The notes under the pieces are model-generated. The model saw nothing but the letters and a program-made list of their open reading frames with translations. It made no database searches and was not told the origin of the DNA. Positions 23,681 to 33,487 of a stretch of 64,000 bases of DNA are shown here, piece by piece (within the stretch, counting starts at the first letter, position 1; each line of letters starts with the position of its first letter). Where the stretch lies: positions 23,305,309 through 23,369,308 of the forward strand of contig OY783193.1 in the NCBI GenBank assembly GCA_963678675.1, read 5' to 3'. The position numbers and the translations under genes are program-made. The DNA comes from Xiphydria camelus. Lineage: Eukaryota; Arthropoda; Insecta; Hymenoptera; Xiphydriidae.

Positions 23681-24150
23681 CGGGATATAGGCGGCGACCA
23701 AACGAGCGTTCGTATTTAGACAAATATGAATATATTTCGTCTACTCTCTCTTGCGTGAATCTTACCGGACACATTCCGACCAGTACCAGAAAAAAGCACG
23801 TATCTCTTCACTTTCACTGAGAAATGTCGTAAGTCGTAGCTATACGAAGAAACATCGTGTAAGTCCTCATTCCCTTCGATGTAACTTACGACTTTTCCTT
23901 TCATAGTAACGAGTCATGATGTTCTATAATAACAGTGAAAAGAAACCTGTTTTTTACTAGTACCGGTCGATTCAGTTGTTACAGACCAGCCTCGCTTCTT
24001 TGGCGCCCCACTTCGGTGACCCATCCCTACTTTCCTACCCCTACGCCGGTTCTTCGTGCGAGAGGAATCGAAGTTGGACGGGCCACCGCAGACAATCCAA
24101 AGATATGTATAATTGTGTTATGCTTGAAAAATGTACTATATTGTAATTAA

Positions 24151-24233
24151 CAGGTTCGCTGCCAAGCGGACACCGGTGTATGCCATGTGGCGTATACCGA
24201 TGTCCGCCATGGCAGTCAACCTGTTAAACTGCT
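24151..24233. mobile_element. 83-bp piggyBac-like MITE with TTAA target site
   Basis: Flanked exactly by TTAA at 24147-24150 and 24234-24237. The ends CAGGTT and AACCTG are inverted, and inside them GCTGCCA and TGGCAG, then GCGGACA and TGTCCGC, are paired around a GTATGCC/GGCGTATAC core. The whole insert is close to a perfect hairpin. TTAA duplication is the hallmark of piggyBac-type transposition. Assignment is by target site and structure only. Confidence 0.7.
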
Positions 24234-24270
24234 TATTTGTATGCTGAAAAAAACATTACAAAAAGCTATA

Positions 24271-24916
24271 TACAGGGTGAACCAGGTTAAACGTTATTAA
24301 TTTTGATATGTTATAGAACAACGAAAATAAAGTAGACTTTCATAAGAAAATTGTTTTCAAAAATGTTTACTAACAAAGATACAGGATGTCAAAGTTGTGA
24401 AAAAAATGGTTTTCTCATCATAACTTCTAAACCACTCGACCGATTTCCATGAAATTTCGCACACAGACTAATGTAGTACACCTCTAAGTAATAATTAAAA
24501 TTATTTTTAAAATTTTCCAGTGGCGTAGATACTGGGGGCCGGTACCCCCCTCCCGATTTTCGGCGCCACTGGATATTTTACAAAGAAAATTGAATTTTTG
24601 GATTTCCTGTTTAATTTAGAAAGAAAAATTACCCCTACAAATTCTTGGTTTATGGCTTCGTTTTTGAGATATTTGAATTTATATGGCTGCAGACAGGCCA
24701 AAACTTATGATTGAACTACCAAGAAAATACGATATGAGAGGCCAAAAACTGTTTAAAAGAAGTTATGGTGAGAAAACCATTTTTTTCCACAACTTTGACA
24801 CCCTGTATCTTTGTTAGTAAACATTTTAGAAAAAAATCTTCTTATGAAAGTCTACTTTATTTTTGTTGTTCTATAACATATCGAAATTAATGACGTTTAA
24901 CCTGGTTCACCCTGTA
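24271..24916. mobile_element. Foldback element with TACAGGGTG ends
   Basis: The left end TACAGGGTGAACCAGGTT is matched by AACCTGGTTCACCCTGTA on the right. Inverted arms of about 180 bp share GATACAGGATGTCAAAGTTG / complement blocks and AGTAGACTTTCATAAGAA. The noncoding centre includes a GGTACCCCCCTCCCG stretch. Confidence 0.8.
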
Positions 24917-24989
24917 TATGTTAATTTAATAGTGAATTTTTAATAAGAAGATCTTTTTAGACCCAGAACATGGTCAACGTATACTCAAA

Positions 24990-26040
24990 ACGAGCACAGT
25001 TAGAAAGTTAAAGCCGCTATTATTTCAAAGCAAGCGGTGATACACGGTTGAAATTTATCGTACGTCAAAGTAAAATGTTTGGTGTTCTTTCGGAGCATTT
25101 TGCGAATTGTTGTTACCATTGATTGATATCTTTATTACTGTATTAGAACAAATATTTATTCAAGAATTACAACGTGAAGTGCCAAGTATCTAGTACTAAG
25201 TTTCGCTTAATATTCTAGCTTTAAAGGTTAGGTTTTCAATTTTAGTGTTACATTTATGAATGGGACATGACAAGAATTTATGGTAGGAACCTCCCGTCAT
25301 CACTGTCCACTTCAAAACCTCATTATAATCTTTGATATATAATTATATTTTTAAAAAATCAAGTTCTAATATTTTTCCTCATTTTTTTCAGACTATAATG
25401 CCACTTAAGAAATGAATTAGGACGCTGTGAACGAAGTTATTCAAAAAAGAGTTACAATAAGATCGACTGCCAAATCACGCTTAGCTAGATTGGTGCGAAA
25501 CTGGTGCTGATCATTAAATAAAATGTGAAGCATGTACAAAATATTTTTAAAGATTGACTTAAAAGGAAATAGGCAAAAATAAAAATTGCTTGAAGGGTAG
25601 AAAAACGAACTAGTAAATCAAATAAAAATGCTAAAGTCTTTTCGGAGAAAAAAATAACTCAAAAAAATGGTATCTTCGAACAGCAGTTTGTAGCGAAGAT
25701 TGCTTCTATAATACAGGTTTTGACTCAATAAAAGACATTTCAGATACAGACATAATTATACAAAGATATAGACATAGAGATAGTGCCCAACCAAAAGCAA
25801 GAGGGAAAATAGGTGATGACAAATGTAGTGTTTGTAAGAAAATATATTTCGAAAGCGAAGGTACGAGTATAAGTGATGAAGTGATGGTTAAGGACACGAA
25901 ACATATGGTATAAAGGGGATATTTAACTTCTTCTGCTCATTGTGCCATTAGATAATTCATTATGGCGCATATATTAAGATTGTTTACTTACTAAGCTCCA
26001 CTACTGATCTTCAGTTCCTGTTGTCAGTTTTAAGATATTT
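24990..26040 (+). other. Intronic stretch without a supported gene
   Basis: AT-rich sequence. Short open frames show no domain, and no inverted or direct partner elsewhere in the window was recognised. Confidence 0.5.
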
Positions 26041-26050
26041 TAAACATTAA

Positions 26051-26550
26051 TCACTAGGGGGCTCGGCCCCCTGCTCGCTACGCTCCTCAACCCCCGGGGG
26101 GAGATCCTTCTCCTTCTCCTCCTTCTCCTCCTATCCTCCTTCTCCGCCTCTCCATCTTCTTCTCCTTCTTCTGCTCCTCCTTCTCCTTCTCCTCCTTCTT
26201 CTCCTTTTTCTTCTCCTTCTCCTTCTTCTTTTTCTTCTTCTCCTTCTTCTTCTCCTCCTTCTCCTCCTTCTCCTCCTTCTCCTCCTTCTTTCTCCTCCTT
26301 CTCCTCTTTCTCCTCCTTCTTCTCCTTCTTCTCCATCTTCCCCTTCTTCTCCGTCTCCTTATTCTTCTTCTCCTTCTTCTTCTTATTCTTCTTCTTATTT
26401 CGACATACCGTTTGAGTTGAAGCGAAGTCAATTCCCCGTGCGGTTGCCCTTCGCCCGGTGCGCCGGGATACGCGCGCTATCAAAACCGCGATCAGACTGC
26501 GTGTTGGGTGGACCAATAGTTTCTTCGACGCATAAACAATCACCGCCGGC
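26051..26550. repeat. Polypyrimidine tract within a dispersed repeat
   Basis: From about 26108 to 26400 the + strand is almost pure C/T (CTTCTCCTCCTT permutations). It opens spurious Arg/Lys/Glu-rich frames on the minus strand. The tract is preceded by a palindromic GGGGGCTCGGCCCCCT block also seen near 56230. It is followed by sequence (about 26470-26545) that is the reverse complement of the target of the Harbinger insertion at 52120. Confidence 0.75.
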
Positions 26551-26839
26551 TGAGCGTCATCGTGTTTACTAGCGCGGTCACTTCACCACGCAGTCTTATC
26601 GCGATAATAAGAGAATATTGTGTCGGCGACGGCAGCGACGTAAAGCCGGCAAGGGTTTTTGATGCATCGAAAAAACTCTTGTATATAATAGAGAGATAGA
26701 GAGAAAAGATTTAAGTGTTGCTCCAAATGAAAGAGTTACATTTCGTTTTTGATGTGAAACATCTTATGCCGCCCTACGGTGGTGAGAACGGCTGTTAGCG
26801 TGGCGATTCCGTTAGGGATCCAGACGCTCGAATGGCAAT

Positions 26840-27130
26840 ACGCTAACTCGGGACGCATCGGCTCTCTCCGCCACGACTCGGTGCTCGACCCCTCGACCGC
26901 GCGCGCGCGCGCGTGCTCAGATTTCAGGAGCTTCGCGGGAGGGGACAGAACCCCTCTACTCTGCCTTTCGCTCTCCTCCGACAAAGTGCAGACCCGCAAT
27001 ACATTCGACTATTGCGGTGCACGTGCATTTGTTCGGGGATAGCACCAACCGGACGGCGCCGAATCTGCGTACCTCTCCCGGCGCCAATTCTCATGCTCCA
27101 GCTCGGTGGTTTCGAAGAATTTCCTTATCC
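26840..27130. repeat. Dispersed GC-rich repeat, family C
   Basis: The reverse complement of 59945-60185 matches over long stretches: the CGACCGCGCGCGC run, GTGCTCAGATTTCAGGAGC, TCCTCCGACAAAGTGCA, GCACCAACCGGACGGCGC and CCAGCTCGGTGGTTTCGAAG. GC content and CpG density are well above the surroundings. A piece (GACTCGGTGCTCGA and leftward) also matches around 60855-60905. Both strands are open in places, but conservation is at the DNA level. Confidence 0.75.
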
Positions 27131-27212
27131 CATGATGCAAAGAAAAAAGCCGAAGCATACCCTGCCCCGCTAGCCGCTTTTAAAATCAGTTACTGTTCGC
27201 AATTCTCTATGT

Positions 27213-27320
27213 AAACCCGAGTCGAAATCCGAGAACAGAAAAAGCCCTGACAGAACTGAAAGACCACTGAAAGACCACTGACAGAAGTGAAAAACCACTG
27301 AAATAGCCCTGCTACCTCTG
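27213..27320. repeat. CACTGAAA-type iterated motif next to an inverted 'cagttctcgg' block
   Basis: A CCCGAGTC-AAATCCGAGAAC block, followed by many iterations of CTGAAAGACCACTGA-like words. The complementary arrangement occurs at 29478-29530, and a second copy of the block lies at 37279-37306. This may represent opposite ends of one element, about 27213-29530. Confidence 0.45.
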
Positions 27321-27612
27321 AATATTCCCACCTCTCTCAAAACGTAGCGCAGAAATAGCACTGAAAGGCCTGACTTAGCGTTGAAAAAAATCTTAGTCCT
27401 GAAATTGTCCCCTCCACTTAGAGTATTACAGAGGACTTAGAAAATTTTCGACTGTTGCGCCCGATGGACTTAGAAAATTTTCGACTAGCACGCTCATTAG
27501 CTATAGGTACATTAATTACTGAAATATTTGTGGGGTATACAGTAATACAAAATAAACAGCCACAGATATACATGAACTAAAATTTTATATTTTTAATGAA
27601 AAAAATTACAAT

Positions 27613-27862
27613 TTATTCTAATTCTTTATCATTAGTTGGTATTGATATATATGACTGGCCACTGATCGTAATATGAAGACATGGAGCTTGTATTAGATTT
27701 ATCGGGATAACTTTTATATTATTTATTGTATAACATTTGTACATAAATCCTGTCGATATAAATCGATACTGATTTCCGTCAACTTCAAACATGCCATCGC
27801 AGATGATTTCTCGAATAATTACCAAATGTGAATACTCACAATTGCAATTATTATGTCTACCT
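27613..27862 (-). pseudogene. Cys-rich element protein fragment, family X, copy 1
   Basis: The minus strand is open for about 80 codons. It reads RHNNCNCEYSHLVIIREI and then a segment with the pattern Y-x-F-x-S-x-G-F and YKCYTINNIKVIPINL, ending in a TAA. The + strand ORF at 63218-63440 has the same skeleton (HNCHCRFEYFAIIRKLV, FRYNSSGFFHKCHKINNVKAI). Two diverged copies with the frame preserved imply a real, repeated protein-coding family, probably carried by a mobile element. Function is unknown. Confidence 0.45.
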
Positions 27863-28605
27863 ACACCGATTACTGATTAGTTTTAAATAATATTCTACGA
27901 TTCCATATTTCATCTGATTATCAGCCATGTCAATGTACTCGTATTGTATTGCAGATGAAGATGTCTGTAAAACTTTTCCATACTGTACAGCCACATACAA
28001 TTTTTTTTTTCAGCAATCTCAAATATTTCCACATTATATATTGTTAACCATCTAGCCCATTATCTAGTAATGCCTGTTGAATATTTTGCAGTACTTGTGG
28101 AAGAGCTCTGTAAGCTGCAACGGAATAAATATATTTAGGGACTTACAATTAGAAAAATGTCGGTCTCCTGCATATAGGTAGAGACTTAAAAATTTATTTG
28201 TGAATAAATTCACAAGAATTGTAATTTGTTCAATTATTAAATCAATAAATTATTTGATTTCGAGTTTTCAGAGTATGTTGAGCGAGTTATAAACTATAAC
28301 TGTTTATTAAGAAGCACAGATTATTATAGTAAATCAGGACTTGGTTGCAGGAGGTTGAATGGTGAGAACGTGTGTTGGAAGTTGTGAGACGAAAATTGTA
28401 ATAAGTGCGATCAACAGAGAGTGCAAGAGTAGTATAGGGTATAGATAGAAAGCTCAGAGAAAGAGTTAAATGATAGATTATAAGGGTTTGTTGGGAAAGG
28501 GAGGGTAACGATAGGGAATTAGGAAAAGCGAGGAAAAGTCAAAAGTGAGGTTAAATGAAGTTGTGAGGAGGAAGATAAGCGAGAGTCAGAGTCGGTAAGG
28601 TAAGT

Positions 28606-28718
28606 AAGCTTTAGACCGGTGGCGGAGAAGGAAGGGAAATACGTAGAAGATAAATATGAGAAAGGAAAAAGAGGCAGACCAACTAACAAAGTGGTAGTAC
28701 TACATGCAGTTGCTCCAG
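28606..28718 (+). CDS. Putative exon with AT-hook-like KRGRPT motif
   Basis: Begins after an acceptor-like GTAAGCTTTAG and ends at CTCCAG followed by GTAATT. The open frame reads VAEKEGKYVEDKYEKGKRGR and ends HAVAPG. KRGRP is the core of an AT-hook DNA-binding motif. Its frame joins that of the exon at 29043 (phase 1 to 2). The exon is small, and upstream exons could not be defined. It might be part of an element-borne gene. No family was recognised. Confidence 0.35.
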
Positions 28719-28725
28719 GTAATTC

Positions 28726-28754
28726 ACACATTTCTCATAATATGAGAAATGTGT
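28726..28754. repeat. Perfect 13-bp hairpin
   Basis: ACACATTTCTCAT pairs exactly with ATGAGAAATGTGT across a three-base loop. It starts seven bases after the putative splice donor at 28719. Confidence 0.8.
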
Positions 28755-28783
28755 ACAATATCTTTTTCTAGTATGATCGAATA

Positions 28784-28997
28784 TACACCCGGGGACACGA
28801 AATCTGTCGCTGGTGACTTTTTTAATTGTTATTTTTAAACGTACTAATCAATGATTAATAATCCTCATGCTTTCATTAACGAGAGTAGACGCCACCGTAG
28901 CTGACGAGGGAATGAGGATTAATTGTTCATTGGTTAGTACGTTTAAAAATAACATTTAAAAAAGTCACCAGCGACATATTTCGTGCCCCCGGGTGTA
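28784..28997. mobile_element. Foldback MITE, family A, copy 2
   Basis: TACACCCGGGG at the left pairs with the right end CCCCCGGGTGTA. Arms share TCGCTGGTGACTTTTTTAA and TTTTTAAACGTACTAA blocks with their complements. Same family as 6848-7030. It sits between the putative exons at 28606 and 29043. Confidence 0.85.
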
Positions 28998-29042
28998 GCT
29001 TATGTGATTGTATTAATTATTGTTTTACTTAATTTCAAACAG

Positions 29043-29257
29043 GCGATTTTATTCCGGACAATCATTCACCGGTGACTTTATCAACGCCTTACGATGAACC
29101 TGCGCGAATAGGCAGCATGAACACGGAGGATCGAGGTAGGGAGCATCAAGACTTCCAATTAAAAGGAAGTTTTATAACAACGTCGATGGAAATACTCAAT
29201 AATAGGAAATACCAAACACTCCATACTATTATGAATAAACCAGTTATATTTCAATAA
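29043..29257 (+). CDS. Putative terminal exon of an unrecognised gene
   Basis: Follows an acceptor TTTCAAACAG. The frame starts GDFIPDNHSPVTLSTPYDEP and stays open to a TAA after NKPVIFQ, about 71 residues. Codon choice and composition look protein-coding, and the frame fits the exon ending at 28718. No domain was recognised. A polyadenylation-like AATAAA follows within 20 bases (about 29256-29262), consistent with a 3' end. The gene could belong to a mobile element rather than the host. Confidence 0.4.
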
Positions 29258-29469
29258 TAAAATATATTTTTTCTTCAAATTTTTAAGTATTATTCATTCA
29301 TATATGATGTACATAATGAATAGTATATTGATAATATATTAATTACTTAAATGCAATCATGTGTATATATTTTGTATATATATTTTACTATTATATCCCC
29401 ACTATCCCCAATTCCCCCTCTCTCCGTCGGAAACAAAATTATTTTAGTATATATAGTGCTCTAATATAT

Positions 29470-29770
29470 ATTCAGAGGTATCAGGGCTGTTTCGGTTGTC
29501 TTTCAGTTCTCGGATTTTGACTCGGGATACCACTGAAAAAGAACTGAAAGCACTGAAAATTATAGAACTGAAAAAGAACTGACACCCCTGAATATGCATT
29601 TATGCAGGCCTGTCAGTGCTTTTTCAGTTGTTCCGAATTCTATGGGCGGCCCATGGCCGCGCGGCCACTTTGACGAAAATAATTCAGTTTTGTCAGTGGT
29701 ATTTCAGTGGTCTTTCAGTTCTGTCAAGGCTTTTTTGTCACTCAGTGCCAAATACTCGGATTTACGGGCG
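29470..29770. repeat. CTGAAA/TTTCAGT iterated region
   Basis: Repeated TTTCAGT and ACTGAAA words on both strands around a GTTCTCGGATTTTGACTCGG block, related in inverted orientation to 27213-27320. It includes a GGCGGCCCATGGCCGCGCGGCC island at about 29645. No gene. Confidence 0.5.
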
Positions 29771-30280
29771 TCCTCGACGCATGTGAAATAGCGTTTCACG
29801 CCCTAATGTGTGAAAGGTTGCGCAGTGCGTGAAATAAAAGTGGCACACTCGAGATGATATCACTGCGATTATTACTTGAAGTTGGCAGTCAGTGTGTCCA
29901 ACGCCACGCATTCGCAGCACAACTCTACGCAGCTGACGCAAAGCCAACCTAACCTTGTAGGAGGGTTAATATGTACAGAGCGCGAATAAACTAGAACTAG
30001 GGTTTATTCGTGATATGGGAATACAAATGGTAGTGTGTGAGTGGGAAAAAGAAGATTCCAGGAGGGATCGAGCTCGGAGAAGCGTCGGAGGGGGCTGCCG
30101 GTCGGGCGGCTCGAAGGCGGTGCGGGAGCGTCGTCCTCAGGAACGGCGGCGTCGGTCCTGGCGTGCCGGGGCTGCTCGCGTCCCGGGAATCGTCGTCAGG
30201 CCGAAGATGAAGGTGACTCGTCCACGAAGAGGGTCGCCGGGTAGGCGAGGCCACGTGAGGACGTCGGTTGGGGCGGCGAG

Positions 30281-30580
30281 GACGCGGGTGTTCGCGGAGC
30301 GAAAACTGCCGCTAGCGAACCTCAAGCCGGGACGGCGTAGGGCCGTTAAAGATCTGCGAGCGAGAGGGTGTTCGCTGAGCGAAAACTTCCCTCTCGGTTG
30401 CTCGAGAGACGATCGGTGAGCCACGAGAGTTGCGATGTTCGCTGAGCGAAAACTGTCGCTACTCGTGGAGAGGACGTTCGACTACCAGGGTGTTCGCTGA
30501 GCGAAAACTTCCCTAGGGCGTTCGACTGAGACTTTGAGGGATAGTGGTGTTCGCTGAGCGAAAACTTCCACTACCTACCG
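30281..30580 (+). repeat. Array of five hairpins with a conserved core and covarying outer stems
   Basis: Five copies of GTTCGCTGAGCGAAAAC (the first with CGG in the loop region) begin at 30290, 30370, 30437, 30492 and 30549, spaced 80, 67, 55 and 57 bases. Each core folds as TTCGC/GCGAA with a three-base loop. Immediately outside, sequence differs between copies but remains complementary: GCGG/CCGC, GAGAGGG/CCCTCTC, GCGA/TCGC with a further CCACGAG/CTCGTGG, AGGG/CCCT and TAGTGG/CCACTA. This implies selection on, or ancestry from, a folded structure, either RNA or cruciform DNA. The region is GC-rich and has no supported protein gene. Identity unknown. Confidence 0.8.
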
Positions 30581-30606
30581 TGACTCAAGTTGGTCTGCCG
30601 GCGATG

Positions 30607-30624
30607 TTTTTTTTTTTTTTTTTT
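30607..30624. repeat. T18 homopolymer
   Basis: Eighteen consecutive T residues directly after the hairpin array. It could be the poly-A tail of a retroposed sequence on the minus strand extending rightward, but no retroelement ORF was recognised. Confidence 0.8.
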
Positions 30625-30828
30625 GAAGAAGGCGAGGAGGGGAATCTTCAAGAAGACACCCAAGATGGCAGGGTAGTGTCGGATTTCTACCGACTAAACC
30701 CCTCCTCGTAGTTACCAACCGCTAGGGTTATAAACCAAGTAGAAGACGAAGTAGGGGGGTAAACGACTTAGTAATGGGTGCACCTACAGCTAGGTGGGGC
30801 TACGGGCGCGGAAAGCGCGATAGCAAAG

Positions 30829-31232
30829 TAAGCGGGCTGCCGGCGGTGGCTCGGCGGCCGTCTACCGTATGTCCCACTCTGTACGGGCCAGTTTGAAGTT
30901 ACCTTCGGGGAAGCTTGGTCGGTACTTGAGTGATTTGATACCGGTAGAAGTCGAGTCAGTAGTTAGAGTTTGTGTCAATTCGGGAGATCGAAGCGTCTAA
31001 CTTCGAAATTATGGATTTAAATGGAGTGGAAATTACTCACCATTATTCACAAATTCATAATTTCGAGTTTAGACGCTTCGATCTCCCGAATTGACACCAA
31101 CTCTAACTACCGACTCGACTTCTACCGGTATCAAATCACTCAAGTACCGACCAAGCCTCCCCGAAGGTAACTTCAAACTGGCCCATACAGAGTGGGACAT
31201 ACGGTAATATACCCCGTTTGCGGACCTTGCCG
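30829..31232. mobile_element. Foldback element with about 180-bp arms
   Basis: TACCGTATGTCCCACTCTGT on the left and ACAGAGTGGGACATACGGTA on the right mark the arms. Further pairs include GAAGTTACCTTCGGGG, TACTTGAGTGATTTGATACC and TCGGGAGATCGAAGCGTCTA. The spacer is about 30 bases. The last motif also occurs at about 16838-16865. Confidence 0.85.
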
Positions 31233-31494
31233 AAAGCCCGCTAATGACCGATGACCATTAGGTCTTCGGATGACGCGTCCTAACTACCTGCGCGTCCCTT
31301 GTGACGTGCTCGGGGCTGTCTCCGACCCTTGTACCGTCAACCTAACTTGTTACAACCTAACTTAACCCATTCACTGCCGCTGTCGCGGATGAGTTGCGCG
31401 GGTGCCGCTGTCGCTTATAATCGTTATATTCCATTTAGGGCCGGTTTTACCAATGCCAAGTTATACCTAGAATAAGTATACCAAGAATAAATTT

Positions 31495-31497
<3 letters not shown>

Positions 31498-31573
<76 letters not shown>
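31498..31573. repeat. (TC)n microsatellite ending at the assembly gap
   Basis: An uninterrupted CT/TC run of about 75 bases, running straight into the Ns. Its true length is unknown. Confidence 0.95.
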
Positions 31574-31773
31574 NNNNNNNNNNNNNNNNNNNNNNNNNNN
31601 NNNNNNNNNNNNNNNNNNNNNNNNNNNNNNNNNNNNNNNNNNNNNNNNNNNNNNNNNNNNNNNNNNNNNNNNNNNNNNNNNNNNNNNNNNNNNNNNNNNN
31701 NNNNNNNNNNNNNNNNNNNNNNNNNNNNNNNNNNNNNNNNNNNNNNNNNNNNNNNNNNNNNNNNNNNNNNNNN
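31574..31773. other. Assembly gap, 200 Ns
   Basis: Exactly 200 unknown bases, a conventional placeholder length. Any reading frame across it is artificial. Confidence 0.99.
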
Positions 31774-33045
31774 CCAGGTATAAGCGTTGGCTATCCAAAA
31801 TTATTTTTAGGTTGGTAGTAAGAAGTACGTATTGCGCATGACATTTGGTCGTTTTGACAGCTGTTCCGGCGCGATAAATGAAATTCGGAGTTGTTTATTC
31901 TCAGTATAACCTAACTTTTTGTTTGACGTCTTTATTCTTTCACGACATAATCACAACCTGATCGTTGTGGTAAATTGTTATTAATTTTGAAATAGAGTTG
32001 TTTATGTACCCGTTTTTGAATCATTACCTGATGATGCCATTGACGTATTACCAAGAATCAGAAATCCGAAGAAAATACGTGCCCGCGGTAAATAAAAGAT
32101 ATCTATAACAATATATTTATATTTTCGTAACAATAATTTTTATTTTCGAATCGTCGATAAAAGCATCAGGTACAAAACACGTCCAAACATTCGATATCTC
32201 ACCAACAAGAATTCGTTCAGTCTCAAAAAAACTATGAGGGTCGTCAATAATAGTAATTACAGCGTAAAATTGCACCATTTGATCAAAATTTCGTATCGGA
32301 CAAAATATATTCTAAAATCTATAAATTTTTTAAATGCTACAACTTAAGATTTATCACGCGGTGACATTACTCGGAGATTACATAGAGCGGTACAATGCTA
32401 TCGTTTTTTTTAAGTATACGCGACCCTATCTCAAAAGTATACAAAGAGCGTTGTACGACTTGATGTTTAGTGCTGAGGTATCTTACAAAAGTGTATCAAT
32501 GCAAATCTAAAATTTTTTCATATTTTACATTGTACGACGGATGTATGACTTCTGCTCCTGAAAACTCTGCAATCACGCGAATTGAAGAACGGTATAATGT
32601 CTACCTAGATAAATTTAAATGTTACTTATAGAAGACAAGGCAATGGTAGATGACTTCTTTGGTTGATATTATTGGATACCGTTGAGATTCTCGAGATTAG
32701 AGACCCGCGTGCGTAAATTTTAAATTTAAACTTTCATTTTCTCAATAAAAGAGCGAAGAGAGAAAACAAAATTTTCCCGACGTTTCTATGAGCTTCTATC
32801 CTCCTATTAAAAAAGAACTATAATCTAAAATGTGTCGCGCGAAATTACCTCGCAGGGAAAGACTCATTCATAAAAAAAGAAGAGAGATCTATTAATTTTG
32901 ATTCTCCAGAGCTCTGACTCAGATAAAATTATAATCAAGATTTAATCTCACGCGTGGAAAGGAAGGCTACAATAGCCGTTTCTCGGAGTACCGTCCGACG
33001 CAAATGCTGCGACCTAGAGAACATGAGCATCATCGAGTTCTTAAT

Positions 33046-33193
33046 CTAGAACGAATAATCGAACGTCAACGTCGCGGTGGAATTTCTACTGTCCGGCGAT
33101 TGCATTGCGATATATCGTTTCCGTAAGATCTCTTGAAGGTCGTTGCAAGAGCTATTTTCTCGTTTGGCTCGCAAAAGTCTCCCACCCGGCGAT
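33046..33193 (-). CDS. Mitochondrial fission regulator-like gene, terminal coding exon (partial gene)
   Basis: Follows an acceptor TGCTTTTCAG on the minus strand. It encodes SPGGRLLRAKRE, then DLQEILRKRYIAMQSPDS, ending at a TAG. In the MTFR1/MTFR2 family, a conserved 'V+RSPGG' step is followed by a basic stretch and a helix resembling the one seen here. Vertebrate MTFR proteins act at mitochondria in fission and respiration. The exon completes the Arg codon split with the upstream exon at 33325, giving VTR-SPGG. Recognition rests on this motif pattern. Upstream exons encoding the mitochondrial N-terminus were not found, so this is either a captured fragment or a badly disrupted gene. Confidence 0.6.
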
Positions 33194-33324
33194 CTGAAAA
33201 GCACGTTTAAAAGCCCGCTGTGAAAAAAATCAATCCTTCGCAGCCACGACATTCTGACAATGCGAAACTCCTCTTTGTTCCTGGCGAATTAAAAGTTTAC
33301 CGCGATAAAATTGTTTAATTGTAC

Positions 33325-33487
33325 CTTGTGACGAGTTTCAATTTGACTTTGTCGATGTTTTTCAGTACGTCGCCCATTGATTTCTGGGAGATCAGTGGCG
33401 GTTTATGCCGATCGACGAACTTGTAGTCCTGTGAACTAGCTCTCCTCGCGATGTTAGGAGTCGCCGGAGGTTGCAGAGGTGGCGGCA
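33325..33487 (-). CDS. Mitochondrial fission regulator-like gene, penultimate exon fragment
   Basis: The minus strand reads PPPLQPPATPNIARRASSQD, continues through SMGDVLKNIDKVKLKLVTR and ends at a GTACAA donor. The proline-rich stretch followed by a helix 'M-x-DVLK-x-(I/M)-x-KVKL' is characteristic of the MTFR family. The intron to 33193 is about 130 bases and in phase. On its 5' side, the exon is cut off exactly at the end of the foldback element 33488-34089. Beyond that element the sequence is Harbinger-like, not MTFR-like. The intron has been retained, so this is a genomic DNA copy, not a processed retrocopy. Confidence 0.6.

Noticed and set aside
26040..26543. Open frames of 114-167 codons on the minus strand
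   Set aside because: They are translations of the pyrimidine-rich simple repeat (Lys/Glu or Arg only) and carry no gene signal.
29997..30424. Overlapping GC-rich frames on both strands (85-134 codons)
   Set aside because: High GC suppresses stop codons on both strands. Composition is Arg/Ser/Pro-rich with no domain, and the hairpin array explains part of the region.
30290..30565. CRISPR-like array
   Set aside because: Repeats are short, spacing is irregular, and the spacers pair with each other across each repeat. No cas genes are present and the DNA is animal.
31493..31798. Frame of 101 codons over the TC repeat and gap
   Set aside because: It is an artefact of repeated Arg-Glu codons and Ns.
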